A stretch of DNA of 64,000 bases from Komarekiella atlantica HA4396-MV6 (GCA_019359395.1 JAHHHK010000008.1:1-64000); one strand, 5' to 3'; counted from the stretch's first letter, positions 44,149 to 55,024 are shown. Notes: generated by a model from the letters alone, not told the origin. Numbers and translations: made by a program.

Positions 44149-45373
44149 TTACTCTTTACCTACTGATTTTCGTCTTCCACTTTCAAATACCAGCAGTAAT
44201 ACGATCGCACTCAAAGCAAAAATACTTCCAGCGATGAAAGTTGCTTTTGGACTGATTGTTTGCCACAAAATACCTCCCAACAAACTAGCTGGTAAGAGCG
44301 CTGCACCAGTAGCCAAATTAATTAACCCAAAAGCAGTACCTCGTAGATGGGACGGAACTCTATCTGCTACCAGTGCTAATAATATGCCCTGACTCATCCC
44401 CTGATGCAGCCCATACAGCCCGAACAGTCCCCACACCTGCCAAGGAGCATCAACAAATGCAAAACCTAAATATGCCAACGCATATACACAAAATCCACCC
44501 ACTAGTAGCCCCAATCTACCAATGCGGTCAGATAGCAATCCTATTGGATAGGCACTGAGGGAGTAAGCTATATTCATTACAACCAGGGTGAGTGGTACTA
44601 GTGAGGCGGACACTCCAGCTTGCTGCGCTTGCAGCAATAAAAAAGCATCGCTAGAGTTACCGAGATTAAATAGTAATGCAACCGCAACTAGCACCCAGTA
44701 GCTTTTACCCAAACTTTGCAAAGCAGACCAATGTAGAGGATTATTCTGTCTTTGATGATTTCTATTGCCAGGTTCGCGCACGCCAGTTGCCAAAAGAGCT
44801 ACTGCTAAAATACCGGGAAGCACCGCTAACCAGAAAACTAGACGAAAGTTCTGTCCTGAAAAAGACATCAACATGAATGCAAGTAGTGGCCCAGTGAATG
44901 CGCCGATAGTGTCTAAAGATTGCCGCAAACCGTAAGCGGCTCCACGATTAACGCCATCGGTGACATCTGCTACTATTGCATCGCGGGGAGCTACACGAAT
45001 TCCTTTACCAATGCGAGCCTCCTAAGGGAGGAGCTTCGCTAACGCCAAAACGAGCTATTAATACCGATGCAGGACTAGTGGCCAATGCGAATAGAGGTTT
45101 AACTAAGGTAGATAACCCATAACCAGCAACAGCTAATCTCTTACGCTGTCCTAAATAATCGCTTAAGGCTCCTGAAAAAACTTTCAGTACAGAAGCAGTT
45201 GATTCTGCAATTCCCTCAATCCACCCAACTGTCAGCAAATCTGCCCCTAATACCGAAACTAGAAATAGTGGCAACACTGAATGAATCATCTCAGAACTAA
45301 TATCAGTTAACAAGCTGACAAATCCTAAAACCCAAACATTACGGGGGATGGTTTGAAAAGTTTTTGTTGTCAC
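44149..45373 (-). pseudogene. MFS transporter disrupted by a small repeat
   Basis: Two frames together make one 12-helix MFS protein of about 400 residues. The first (45005-45373) starts NVWVLGFVSLLTDISSEMIHSVLP and ends at ARFG; the second resumes with RIGKGIRVAPRDAIVADVTDG and LRQSLDTIGAFTGPL. Between them a GC-rich palindromic repeat at 45015-45043 adds a net of about 25 nt and shifts the frame. Removing it restores the motif ARFGDRIGKGIR. A class A promoter remains upstream. Substrate unknown. Confidence 0.8.
45015..45043. repeat. Small dispersed repeat inserted in the MFS gene
   Basis: The palindromic stretch built on AGCCTCCTAAGGGAGGAGCT, flanked by GCGTTAGCG-like sequence, matches the type of very small mobile repeats known from Nostoc genomes. 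It interrupts the conserved GDRxGKGIR loop. Confidence 0.65.
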
Positions 45374-45807
45374 TGTTGCTGTTACCTTTGAGTTGATGAC
45401 TGGTAATTCGGTGCTAAGAGAAAGCTGTAATTGTTAAATCACAATTAATTGCATTTCTCATCATCACACTTGATGATGAAATTAAAATGAAATTCTATCG
45501 CCCTCAAGAAACCTCAATTTGAATAAATTCTTACGAATAGCGTAGTGCTTGTAGTTGTTCTAATTGTTGGGTTTGTTCTTGCAGCCGCATAGCGAGGCGA
45601 TGCCTTTGGCGGGCTACACCTACGCACACTGTTAAAAAATTGCTAAACAGACAATATGCCAATGTGTTAAGCTATTATGCCTTTTTAGCTTCAGGGTTTC
45701 TTTCGCAAGCATGAAGACAAATATCGCCCATAGCTTTATTTTTAAGCAATAACAGTAATTTATTAATCTTATGAATAGGCAAATCAAAAATTTTGATTTG
45801 TGGCTAA
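45374..45807. other. 434-nt divergent region between MFS and MscS genes
   Basis: Contains the class A promoter for the MFS gene (45460-45493), a small-repeat patch near 45590-45640, and a 19-codon minus-strand frame (45531-45590, MRLQEQTQQLEQLQALRYS) that may be the tail of a lost coiled-coil protein. No larger gene is supported. Confidence 0.45.
45460..45493 (-). promoter_or_regulatory. Class A promoter of the MFS gene
   Basis: On the minus strand: ATTTCAT-TTTA-ATTTCAT, 10 nt, GATGAT. Perfect 7-nt repeats 11 bp apart, about 90 nt before the ATG. Confidence 0.55.
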
Positions 45808-47145
45808 GTGGACGTTTGCAAGGGTAATTTAATTGTGAGGCTAAGAACCAGGACAGTAATCACAAATCGTTTGAGCAAATTAGCATTGATTCGCATCATT
45901 TGGGTATTTTTACTCACTATTTTGATTGTCATAACGATAACTCTCCCCAATTCAGTGAGAGCGCAAGATGAAAGAGTAACAGTACGTCTAGATGGTCGTG
46001 CATTGTTCCGAGTAAGTGCAGTGGATAACACCAAGGCATCAGATCGAGCAAGGCAAATCGAACGACGCATGAATCGGTTATTAGAAAATCCAACAGCAAT
46101 TTCTCCACCTCAGATTGAAACTTCCCAAGATAAGCAACAGCGCGTTATTACTAGTGCGGGAGTACCAATTGTTACTCTAACTTCAACAGATGCTCAAGAC
46201 AATTTAACAACCGTTGACGCGCTAGCTATCCAATGGTCACAAGCAATTAATGCTGCTCTTAAACGAGCAAGTCAACGCCGCCTTTCGCCTTGGGGGCGAT
46301 TTGTAGCAGAAGTACAAGCATCAGTAGAGACTGCTTTTGGGCGACTGATAGAATCTGCCATCATAATTATTCCGCGTGCGATCGCTGCTATTTTAGTAAT
46401 TGGTCTTTTCTGGGCAATAGCCACATTCATACGCTGGCTGATGCGAATTATCTTCCGCCATATTGTTGAAGATTTGACTATTGAAAACCTAATTAAGCAG
46501 GTTGCATATTACGCCGTTTGGACACTCGGTTTGATAGTTGCCCTAGATGCTTTTGGCTTTGATCCCCAGGCTGTGGCGACTGGATTAGGATTAACTAGCC
46601 TTGCTTTGGGATTTGCCCTTAAGGATATCATTTCTAATTTTATTAGCGGTATGCTAATTCTTGTCTTACGTCCTTTTGAGTTGGGCGATCAAATTGTTGT
46701 TGGCGAAACCGAAGGAAACGTTGAACGTATAGAATTGCGTGCTACCCAACTTCGTACCTACGATGGTCGCGTGGTACTGATTCCTAATGCTGAAGTGTTT
46801 ACTTCTCGAATCATTAACAACACAGCTGCACCTATCCGCCGTAGCAGTGTCGAACTATTCATTGGTTACGATAGCGACCTGCAACAAGTAGTTACTGTAT
46901 TAAAAAATGCAGCCCAGGCAACACAAGAGGTACTTGATGAGCCGGGGGTTTCTGTGCGGATACGAGAGTTAGGACAAGATGACGTTGTAGTTGAAACGCG
47001 CTTTTGGACAGATTCGCGGCGTTCTGATTTTGTGGCTACGACATCAGCTGTCAGACAGGCGATAGTTGCTGCGTTGAAAAAAGCGAATATTGGATTACCA
47101 GACCCCGATGTCAGAATTTTAGTGCCGCGTCATCCCCAAAAGTAG
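45808..47145 (+). CDS. MscS-family mechanosensitive channel
   Basis: A 445-residue exported/membrane protein. A signal-like helix (IIWVFLLTILIVITITL), a periplasmic domain of about 130 residues, then three transmembrane helices. The pore helix region is GLGLTSLALGFALKDIISNF, followed by the beta domain (RPFELGDQIVVGETEGNVERIELRAT in outline, LIPNAEVF) and C-terminal domain. It opens on membrane tension to release solutes. The start is a GTG at 45808; a second GTG at 45835 is possible. Confidence 0.88.
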   Translation: MDVCKGNLIVRLRTRTVITNRLSKLALIRIIWVFLLTILIVITITLPNSVRAQDERVTVRLDGRALFRVSAVDNTKASDRARQIERRMNRLLENPTAISPPQIETSQDKQQRVITSAGVPIVTLTSTDAQDNLTTVDALAIQWSQAINAALKRASQRRLSPWGRFVAEVQASVETAFGRLIESAIIIIPRAIAAILVIGLFWAIATFIRWLMRIIFRHIVEDLTIENLIKQVAYYAVWTLGLIVALDAFGFDPQAVATGLGLTSLALGFALKDIISNFISGMLILVLRPFELGDQIVVGETEGNVERIELRATQLRTYDGRVVLIPNAEVFTSRIINNTAAPIRRSSVELFIGYDSDLQQVVTVLKNAAQATQEVLDEPGVSVRIRELGQDDVVVETRFWTDSRRSDFVATTSAVRQAIVAALKKANIGLPDPDVRILVPRHPQK

Positions 47146-47241
47146 CAAGCAGCATTCGGTTTAAAGGATAGTGATAGTGCTTCATCTTAACCCTCTGATA
47201 AGTTTTAACCAATATCTGATCGGAATATTATCAACAACAGT

Positions 47242-48633
47242 TCAATGACTATGGCGATGGTGAATGTCCCTAGTGTGAGGGTGAGTGTGATAGAGAATCG
47301 TCGTGTGTTCGTGAAGATGGTTGTGAGGTTCGCCTATATTTATCCCCTCATCGTGGTTATGCTGATGGTGTTCATCATGGATATGTTTATGTTTATGCAC
47401 AGTAACATAGTGTAGATGTTCGTGTTCATGTGGATGAGGCGAGAGGGTAATTTGCACTACCACTAGCAGCATCAAGCCTACTAAACTACCATAAATAAAC
47501 TCACGTTCAGCAAAGTGACTTCCTAACCAACCTGCAAGAGGGTAAGAGATTGCCCACCAAAGATGACTCCAGGCAAAGTGTGCGCCATAAACTCGCCCTT
47601 GTATAGCAGTCGGGATACGGTCTGCAATTAATGTCTGAGTAGGTAAGTTGACTAAATTTTGCCCCGCACCTGCTACCAACCATAAGACCATCAATACTGT
47701 TAAATTTGCGTGGTTAGCAGGTAATAAAGCCAAGGTGATCAAACTCGCACCAATAAAAACAAACGTTGTACGCGGCAAACTTCTATTGAACGTACCATAA
47801 ATAACTGCACAGAGAGTTGCACCAATCCCAAAAGCTGCCATCACCCAGCCGTACTGCACTTCTCCAAACTTAAGTGTACCTTGGACATAGCCAACAGTAT
47901 TTACTAAGATTTGCGCTCCGGCAATTGATGCGACTAACTGCATGAAGAGTGCGTAACGAATAGGTGTATCTGTAAGCAGGCGAGTTGTACCGTCTTGAAT
48001 GTCTCCCCACGTTCGGCGTGTTGTCCTGGAAAGCTGTTGATTTTGTGCAACTACGAGCTGACCTGGTAGGGTGAAGATTAACACTGCCGCGATCGCAAAG
48101 CTGAGAGCATCCAAAAAGAAGACTTGTCTTGCACCAATGAAGGCGGCGACACTTCCAGCGATACCGGGGCCAAGTACACCGAGTAATTGGTAAGTAGCGG
48201 ACGAAAGCGCGATCGCGCCTGCATAGTCATTCTCACCCGTGACTAATGGAATTGTGGCTTGGTAAGTTGGGGTAAAAAAAGCATTAAAAACGTTCAGCGC
48301 AAATATTAATATGTAAACTTGCCAAATCTGCGTCACCAAAGGCAACATACCCACAATTAACATTCTGAATATGTGGGTAATGACCATGATTTTCTTACGG
48401 TCGAAGCGGTCTGCGATCGCACCTGCAAGGGGAGACAGCAATACAAAAGCAGTGACACGCAGAGTCAAAGCTACTGAAAGCACAACCGCAGCATTTTTTC
48501 CAGCTAACTCAAAGGCCAGAAGGGCTAAACCCACCCAAGTAAGTGCATCGCCCAATAAACTAGTGGTCTGAGCAGTGTACAGCCTTGCAAATACCGGATT
48601 TCTCAAGCTGCGGAAAAATGTCAAGGTATTCAT
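47242..48633 (-). CDS. MFS exporter with His-rich tail (NrsD/NreB-like)
   Basis: A 463-residue protein. The first 400 residues are a 12-helix MFS fold (LYTAQTTSLLGDALTWVGLALL, the motif-A loop GAIADRFDRKK). The last 65 residues are extremely His-rich (HPHEHEHLHY, HKHKHIHDEHHQHNHDE, YHTHPHTRDIHHRHSH), as in the Ni exporters NrsD of Synechocystis and NreB. The tail would collect Ni or a similar ion in the cytoplasm or periplasm before export. The RppA/NrsR-like two-component pair is 4 kb away. Nickel specificity is inferred from the tail. Confidence 0.82.
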   Translation of the reverse strand: MNTLTFFRSLRNPVFARLYTAQTTSLLGDALTWVGLALLAFELAGKNAAVVLSVALTLRVTAFVLLSPLAGAIADRFDRKKIMVITHIFRMLIVGMLPLVTQIWQVYILIFALNVFNAFFTPTYQATIPLVTGENDYAGAIALSSATYQLLGVLGPGIAGSVAAFIGARQVFFLDALSFAIAAVLIFTLPGQLVVAQNQQLSRTTRRTWGDIQDGTTRLLTDTPIRYALFMQLVASIAGAQILVNTVGYVQGTLKFGEVQYGWVMAAFGIGATLCAVIYGTFNRSLPRTTFVFIGASLITLALLPANHANLTVLMVLWLVAGAGQNLVNLPTQTLIADRIPTAIQGRVYGAHFAWSHLWWAISYPLAGWLGSHFAEREFIYGSLVGLMLLVVVQITLSPHPHEHEHLHYVTVHKHKHIHDEHHQHNHDEGINIGEPHNHLHEHTTILYHTHPHTRDIHHRHSH

Positions 48634-48784
48634 TTATCAGGCGGGCATAGTTATACAAGTCTTTTATATTAAGATTTTAAAACTAATGGGGGGAGGGAGC
48701 ATATTTTTCAAAGCTAGAAAATTGCCTCGTCAAGACTAAGAAGAAAGCTTATATGCGCTTAAAAAAATTCTTCAGCCTGGCCTC

Positions 48785-48815
48785 TTGACTCTCCAGTTAA
48801 CTGGAGCATTCAAGA
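48785..48815 (+). promoter_or_regulatory. MerR-family promoter/operator
   Basis: TTGACT at 48785-48790 is followed by a 19-bp spacer centred on the perfect dyad CTCCAGTTAACTGGAG, then TCAAGA at the -10 position. The overlong spacer with a central dyad is the hallmark of promoters activated by CueR/ZntR/CoaR-type MerR regulators. It lies 50 nt upstream of the truncated ATPase. No MerR gene is in the window. Confidence 0.75.
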
Positions 48816-48865
48816 TGAAATTAGTTAGTTGTTAGTTAACGCCACTTAGTAACTGGAGCAGCCAG

Positions 48866-50005
48866 ATGGAGAATACCACACTCAAACTGCGCGGCATGAG
48901 TTGTGCCTCTTGTGCCAACAGCATTGAAGACGCGATTAACTCTGTCCCCGGTGTCGATGAATGTATTGTGAATTTTGGAGCAGAACAGGCAACAGTTAAA
49001 TATGACCCTAGAAGAACTGATTTAGAAGCCATTCAAGAAGCGGTAGATGCAGCAGGTTACTCTGCCTACCCACTCCAAGAACAAAACCTGATGGCGGGAG
49101 AAGATGATGCAGAGAAAAGATATCGCTTAAGAGAATCCCACGATTTAATGCGAAAGGTGGTGGTAGGAGGCATCATTAGCACTGTGTTAGTTATAGGTTC
49201 ACTGCCTATGATGACAGGGTTGCACCTACCCTTTATCCCAGTATGGCTGCACAATCCTTGGGTACAGTTGATACTCACTACCCCAGTACAGTTCTGGTGT
49301 GGTTATTCCTTATACATTAATGGTTGGAAAGCTTTGAAACGTCATGCTGCCACAATGGATACTCTAATTGCTTTAGGTACAAGTGCAGCGTATTTTTATT
49401 CACTATTTCCTACCTTATTTCCCAGCTTTTTTATCAATCAGGGGTTAACGCCAGATGTATATTATGAAACTGCTGCTGTGGTCATTACCCTGATTCTGCT
49501 AGGAAGACTATTTGAGAATCGTGCTAAAGGACAGACTTCAGAAGCTATCCGTAAGCTGATTGGGTTACAAGCTAAAACGGCACGTTTGATTCGCAATGGA
49601 CGAGAAATAGATGTGCCAATTGCAGAAGTACAGATTGGAGATGTGATACTGGTTCGTCCTGGCGAGAAAATTCCTGTTGACGGGGAAGTGATTGAGGGAG
49701 CATCCACAATTGATGAAGGGATGGTAACAGGGGAAAGCGTGCCTGTCAAAAAGCAACCAGACGATGAAGTGATTGGAGCTACTATTAACAAAACTGGGAG
49801 TTTCAAATTTCAGGCGACACGCGTTGGAAGTGATACTGTACTGGCGCAGATTGTCCAATTAGTACAGCAAGCACAGGGTTCCAAAGCCCCAATTCAAAGA
49901 TTAGCAGACCAAGTAACTGGATGGTTTGTGCCTGCGGTGATTGCGAGCGCACTGCTCACTTTCATCATTTGGTTTAATTTTACAGGTAACGTGACTTTGG
50001 CATAG
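48866..50005 (+). pseudogene. Cu-type P1B ATPase truncated by a transposon
   Basis: The first 378 residues of a CopA-type ATPase: one HMA domain with GMSCASC (Cys13/16), the paired helices of the A-type P1B fold, and the actuator domain with MVTGESVPV. The frame runs into the terminal repeat of the second Tn3-family element at 49999 and stops 6 nt later, before the CPC motif, phosphorylation site and ATP-binding domain. The missing half is not elsewhere in the window. Not functional as a pump. Confidence 0.88.
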
Positions 50006-50049
50006 AGCCGAGATCCCTGCAAAAGCGGAAATAGAGGCTGAAAAAGCTT
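49999..50049 (+). repeat. Left 51-bp terminal inverted repeat of the second Tn3-family element
   Basis: Inverse match to 55162-55212 with two mismatches. Its first bases supply the stop codon that ends the truncated Cu-ATPase frame. Confidence 0.9.
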
Positions 50050-50056
50050 GCCATAT

Positions 50057-53037
50057 CTAGGTTTCAAAAATTTCAGGAGGAAGATGAAGAGCCGCCTCAA
50101 AAAGTTGGGGAATATTGTGCAGATTTACCACATAATCACCATACCGCTTGATATGTCTGGTGAGGTAGGGACTTAAACTGGCAACAAAGCGATGATTAAC
50201 TAGATATCCTTGTGCCGTTAATGTCTGAATTGCCAAAGACATATCCACAGTATTCTGTAAAATGACAGCACTAGCAACCAAATCGAGGTACTTTAACCGC
50301 TTTTCTTGCTCAATCGGGTCATTTTCAGTAATCACGCCATCCTTACCAAAAAACACCCAATCGAGGAAATGATGGTACTTCTCAACAATATTTGTAATTG
50401 CATTAATTTCAGAGCGCATCCTGGCATTGGAGATATATTCCAACAAAAACATTGTTCGCACAACCTTCCCCAATTCCAAAAAAGCTTGATAAACACGGTT
50501 TTTCTTGCTGTAACTGCTCAACTTACGTAGGAGCGTAGAAGGCATCACCTTCCCCGCCTTAATTGACAGTACCACCCGCATCATGTCATACCAGTGAAGC
50601 TGAATCAGATTCCAATTAACTACATCCTTAAACAAGGGGTCAATGTATTTGTAATTGGCTGACTCACAAGGACGCAGGAAACTCAGATCCTTCCAATTAC
50701 GGATGCGTGGCATCAACTTGATACCCAGAAGATAAGAGATAGCAAATACAGGACTTGACTGACCTTGGGTATCTGCATACAGAGTATCGGGTTGAATATC
50801 GGAAAGATTTTTCAGTAACCCGTCTAAAATATACACAGCTTCCCAAACACCACAAGTAATAAAGTGGGTAAACAAAGCAATATACTTATCAGAAACATGG
50901 TGATAAGCAATACCACCATATCCACCATATCCACCATAGCGGATGTGATACTCACTATGTAGATTATTCTCGTAAATCTCAAACTTACTACCATCTGCCG
51001 CCGCTCTTTTCCCCGTTCCCCAAATAGAGGTAAACTGAAACGGTTGAAAGCATTGATCATATCCCGAATCGCCGCCTCAAGCTTGGGCGTACTGATATGG
51101 CGGCGGTTGGTATAAGAAATCATGTGAGATGTTACCACACCCCTAGAATGACGTGCCGTTTGATTAGGCCCAAGATTGCATCCATAACCAAAAGTTGTGA
51201 AAATATAGCGTTCCGCCGACTGCTTTAATTTGGATTCACTTTCTGAAAGGGGGCCAAAATGCCTTGTCCAGTTCAGCCAATGCTCAACATTGCAGAGAAT
51301 GTCTAAAACACTACGTTCTGGCATCAAAGAGCGAATTTTCTCCTCTAATTGTTCGACCTCCTTGGGTTCGGGAGAAGACTTCAGCCGCTTCAGTACAGGC
51401 TCACCATCCTGATTAATTGTTACTTGTTGTCCATCCGCACAAAGAATATCTACTTCAGTAGCCACCTGGGTTAAACATGAGCGTAAATACTCAACAAAAT
51501 CTTCTGGATTGGAGGGGAATCTAAGCTGATTACAATATTCTTCTATCATGGGTTCACATTCTGATAGAGTCAGCAATTGTTCACGGAAATCAGCGTAACT
51601 TTCTGACCCAACAACACAAGCATCCCCAGTCTTAAATTCATTTGCTAAGTAAGAAAATACACAAATTTCTAACTGTTGGCGTACTAAAAGTTTAGTCCCT
51701 TCAACTTCTTTAACAACCAGAGTTCGCCAGTTATTACTAATAAAATCTAAATTAATCTCAAAAGCTAAATATTTGCCGCGCTTATGTTCATTATCTAACA
51801 CGAACTTTAAGGCATTAATTACTGAATCATCAGCAGAAGTTGAATGAATATCTAGAGAGCGTACCAAACTAAATAACGCCTTGCGGTTAGCCGAATAAAA
51901 CCGCCACATTAATGGCAAATGATTGTTTGTGTTGTACGCGGCAATTTCTTCATATTTCAGCAGTAGGAAATCTGCCCCACCATGTTCATCCAAGATGGAC
52001 AGAACTTGCTCTCCTAAAGCAGCTAAATTATCTTGAGTCTCTTTCGATGCAGTTAAAACCTGTGCAAACATCCCTAGCATTTCCGATGTTTGCGTTAAAT
52101 GCTTCTCACGTAGTTCTTTTAATCTTTCTTTGGCATTGTTCTGAATCTTTAGGATACGCTTGATAAACATCTCCATCAAGTGGTCACGAGTTTTGACCTG
52201 GGCTTCATATAGCAAGCACAACAGCAATGTGCGGCGTTTAGACAGTTTAATATCTTGAAATTCTGATATATCTAAAGCTCTAGCGTGTGTTGCTAAATAT
52301 TTCACTTTAGCTGGAGCAATACTTGATAACAAACGTTTAGCATCGCCAAAAGTCATCAAATGGTTAAACTTTGTTTGCAGTTGTTTGATGTGGCTCAGTT
52401 TGGCACTTTTTGGTGGGGATTTCAATAAATTTAATGTGGCGATTGATTCAGACGTTTCCCTTAATAATAGTTGGTCTAAATAAGCTTGTTCATCACTAGA
52501 TAGACCCTGAGATACTCGGTGAAATAATCGATTTTTTGTAATGGAACGGACATGGCTAACTAAGCGGTCTAGGGAATTGAATGTGGGTAACTCATATCGT
52601 TCTTTAACCAATTCTTCAATTGCAATGTTGATTAAATCAGCCGGATGGTCTTTAACTTCTGCGGCAGAACTAACAACAACAGCTATCATTTTTTGGGCAG
52701 ATTTATCATAAGACTTGACACCTAAATATTCTCGAATTGTTTGTTGATAATTACGCCTTTGGCGGTCTGTGGGAATAGCTGTCACCCAATCACGTAATTT
52801 TAAATATGACCTTATATGTTTAATAATCGTGATAGGTACATTTTCTGGATGCGGAAAATATCCTAGTCTCTGAAACGATTTCAACATTACCATGAAGCAT
52901 ACTAAACCTTCATGACTACGAACACGAGATTTGACAAATTTAAGCTCTTCCAGTGTTGGGGTATAAAGTTCAGTGAGTTCTTTTGCTGAGGGATATTGTT
53001 TAAATCTTGGGTAAGCTGTACGGTCAATTAAGGTCAT
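50057..53037 (-). pseudogene. tnpA: Tn3-family transposase, frameshifted
   Basis: A second Tn3-type TnpA of about 990 residues, only distantly similar to the first. The N-terminal part (to about 51039) runs from TAYPRFKQYPSAKELTELY to NAFNRF; a one-base deletion at about 51036-51039 then shifts the frame. The restored continuation QFTSIWGTGKRAAADGSKF contains the first catalytic Asp, followed by YHIRYGGYGGYGG, the second Asp in YADTQGQS and the Glu region near TNIVEKYHHFLDWVFFGK. Inactive without frameshifting. Confidence 0.87.
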
Positions 53038-53691
53038 TTAAGTCAAATTTAACACTGGAAATTCTGAGGGCTACCCAAACTAGGTTCATCCCTCACTCGT
53101 GAACCGCACAGTATTTTATCTTTTTTTCCGACAGACAATTAATGTATCTTGGTGACGTTTCTATTCATCCCACAGTCCCTTAAATCGCACTGGTGATAGT
53201 TCTGTGTAGCGGACTGTATGTTGAATATTATTGTGTCCTAAATAACCTTGAATGGTACGGGTGTCTACTCCTTTAGCAGCCAAAGCGTATCCACAAGCAT
53301 GGCGTAGCATATGAGCATGAACTGGAAACGGCAACAAAGCTAGTTCCCCAGCTCGTTCGACAATTCCAGCGATTGTATCTTTCGCCAGTTGACCTTGGCG
53401 AGATGACTGAAAAATATAAGCACCACCTGGATAATCACGCTGGAGTTTACGCAGAGAGCGAATTTTATCACCATATAGTGGATGTGTGGAAGGAGTTCCT
53501 CTCTTGACTCGCTTAACGTGGAGATTGCCACCACTCCAGTCTATTTGCTCCCATCGTAGTGCTGCTGCTTCTGCCACTCGCAGTCCGTGACGGTAAATCA
53601 ATAGGATTAGGGTCGAATCCCGATGAGCATGACGACCACCTGCCTTCTTGAGTGCATCTCGCATTGCCTCAATTTCTTTTTCCAGTAGGTA

Positions 53692-54881
53692 AGCTAATCA
53701 GCATTTAAGCTGCAACATAACCTAAATTACCTTTATGTTTGATTTTCCGATGCCACTTAATCACTAACTCGCCTTGATTCAACAGCTTATCTAGCAGTGA
53801 TTTTAATTCATCTACTGATTTAAATAAGCGATGAGCAATATATTCTTTACATGAATGCCAAACTAATTCGATAATGTTGTAGTCAGGGCTGTAAGCTGGC
53901 AAGAACTCTAAAATAAAATTCGGGAACTCTTGGGATATTTTAGCTAGAATATCTTTGCGTTTATGAAAACTAGCGTTGTCTAAAATTAAAATTATCTTTG
54001 GCCCATACTTGGAGAAATCTTTACCCAGATGTCCTTTACTTATCCACTCTTGTTTAATTAGTTCATTCAATTGATGTAATTGCTCATAAAAAATATCTGC
54101 ATTGCCTTTTTTAACAAAAAAGCACACTCGTTTTCGGTCTAATTCTCGGATTGCACCCATTACATTGACACGACCATGCCGCCGTTGTCCTGGCACATTT
54201 TTACGTTTTCCTTTTTGACCCCAGTTTTTCCGACGAATCACGCGTAAACTAAAACCACTCTCGTCCCAAAACCATACCTGTAAACGTTCTGGTTCTGACC
54301 GTGCTATTTTTAAATATTGAGTAATCTTCTCCTTAAACTTGGCTCTTTCAATTGGGTTTTGTTTATCTTCTAGGTCATATTTAGCCCAGATATAACTAGA
54401 CTTTTTTCTCTTTAATATCCTCCTCACCTGAGAGCTACTTAAATCAATTCCTGTTTCTTTTGTTAAATATGTGGCTAATCTCTCTGCCGTCCATCTGCCG
54501 AAGTCGTAGCCTAAATCTGATGGTTCTATATCAACAGTTTTTAATAATAGTTCAATATATTCGGGCGTAGCTTTTCGGTAATGTTTATACTCTCTTTTAT
54601 TATGTAGAGTTTCGAGATTATCTGGGTCTCCGTGCATACACCAATATGCTACTGTTCTGGGTGAACAACCTAAAAACTTAGCAATTTCATGTTGCGGTTT
54701 CCCATCATTCTGTAGCAGAATAATTAGAATTCTTTCCCTGACGTGTGGTTGGTCGCTTTCTTTTAGAGCTTGCTGTAGTTTGCTGACTTGTTCTGACGTT
54801 AAAAAGTTCTTGGCTGGTGGTGGCATAGTTGCTTTTAAACGGCTCCATCTTCTTATTATGCAACTTAAGTGCCGATTAGCT
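53692..54881 (-). mobile_element. IS630-family insertion sequence
   Basis: An 1190-bp element flanked by TA duplications (53690-53691, 54882-54883). Terminal repeats begin AGCTAATC(A/G)GCA and pair over about 22 bp with three mismatches. It carries a single transposase gene and interrupts the recombinase of the second Tn3-family element. Confidence 0.92.
53705..54826 (-). CDS. IS630-family transposase
   Basis: An intact 373-residue DDE transposase. N-terminal helix-turn-helix (QHEIAKFLGCSPRTVAYWC) and winged part, then catalytic residues in VWFWDESGFSL, IILILDNASFHK and the SPDYNIIELVWH motif with Glu. Full length and single-frame, so this IS may still be active. Confidence 0.93.
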   Translation of the reverse strand: MPPPAKNFLTSEQVSKLQQALKESDQPHVRERILIILLQNDGKPQHEIAKFLGCSPRTVAYWCMHGDPDNLETLHNKREYKHYRKATPEYIELLLKTVDIEPSDLGYDFGRWTAERLATYLTKETGIDLSSSQVRRILKRKKSSYIWAKYDLEDKQNPIERAKFKEKITQYLKIARSEPERLQVWFWDESGFSLRVIRRKNWGQKGKRKNVPGQRRHGRVNVMGAIRELDRKRVCFFVKKGNADIFYEQLHQLNELIKQEWISKGHLGKDFSKYGPKIILILDNASFHKRKDILAKISQEFPNFILEFLPAYSPDYNIIELVWHSCKEYIAHRLFKSVDELKSLLDKLLNQGELVIKWHRKIKHKGNLGYVAA

Positions 54882-55024
54882 TATTCTCTTGTTCTGACTG
54901 CGTCATACTTGCGAGAGTTAGGAGATTGAAGTGGTGAAGAGTGGGTTTTACCAACTTTCGATAGTTGGGGTATCTTTACAGTCATACCCAGACCCCCTGA
55001 AAAATCAATGTCGTTTTGTCTGGT

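Larger units (their letters stand above)
53161..54985 (-). pseudogene. Short tyrosine recombinase split by IS630
   Basis: Removing the IS (53692-54881) and one TA restores a 210-residue recombinase: TVKIPQLSKVGKTHSS, then RTREYLLEKEIEAMRDALKK across the junction. Catalytic motifs are Arg in YRHGLRVAEAA, HMLRHACGYALA, GHNNIQ and Tyr in VRYTEL. It has no separate large N-terminal domain. A relative of the same length lies at 59109-59741. It probably served as the cointegrate resolvase of this Tn3 element. Confidence 0.88.
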
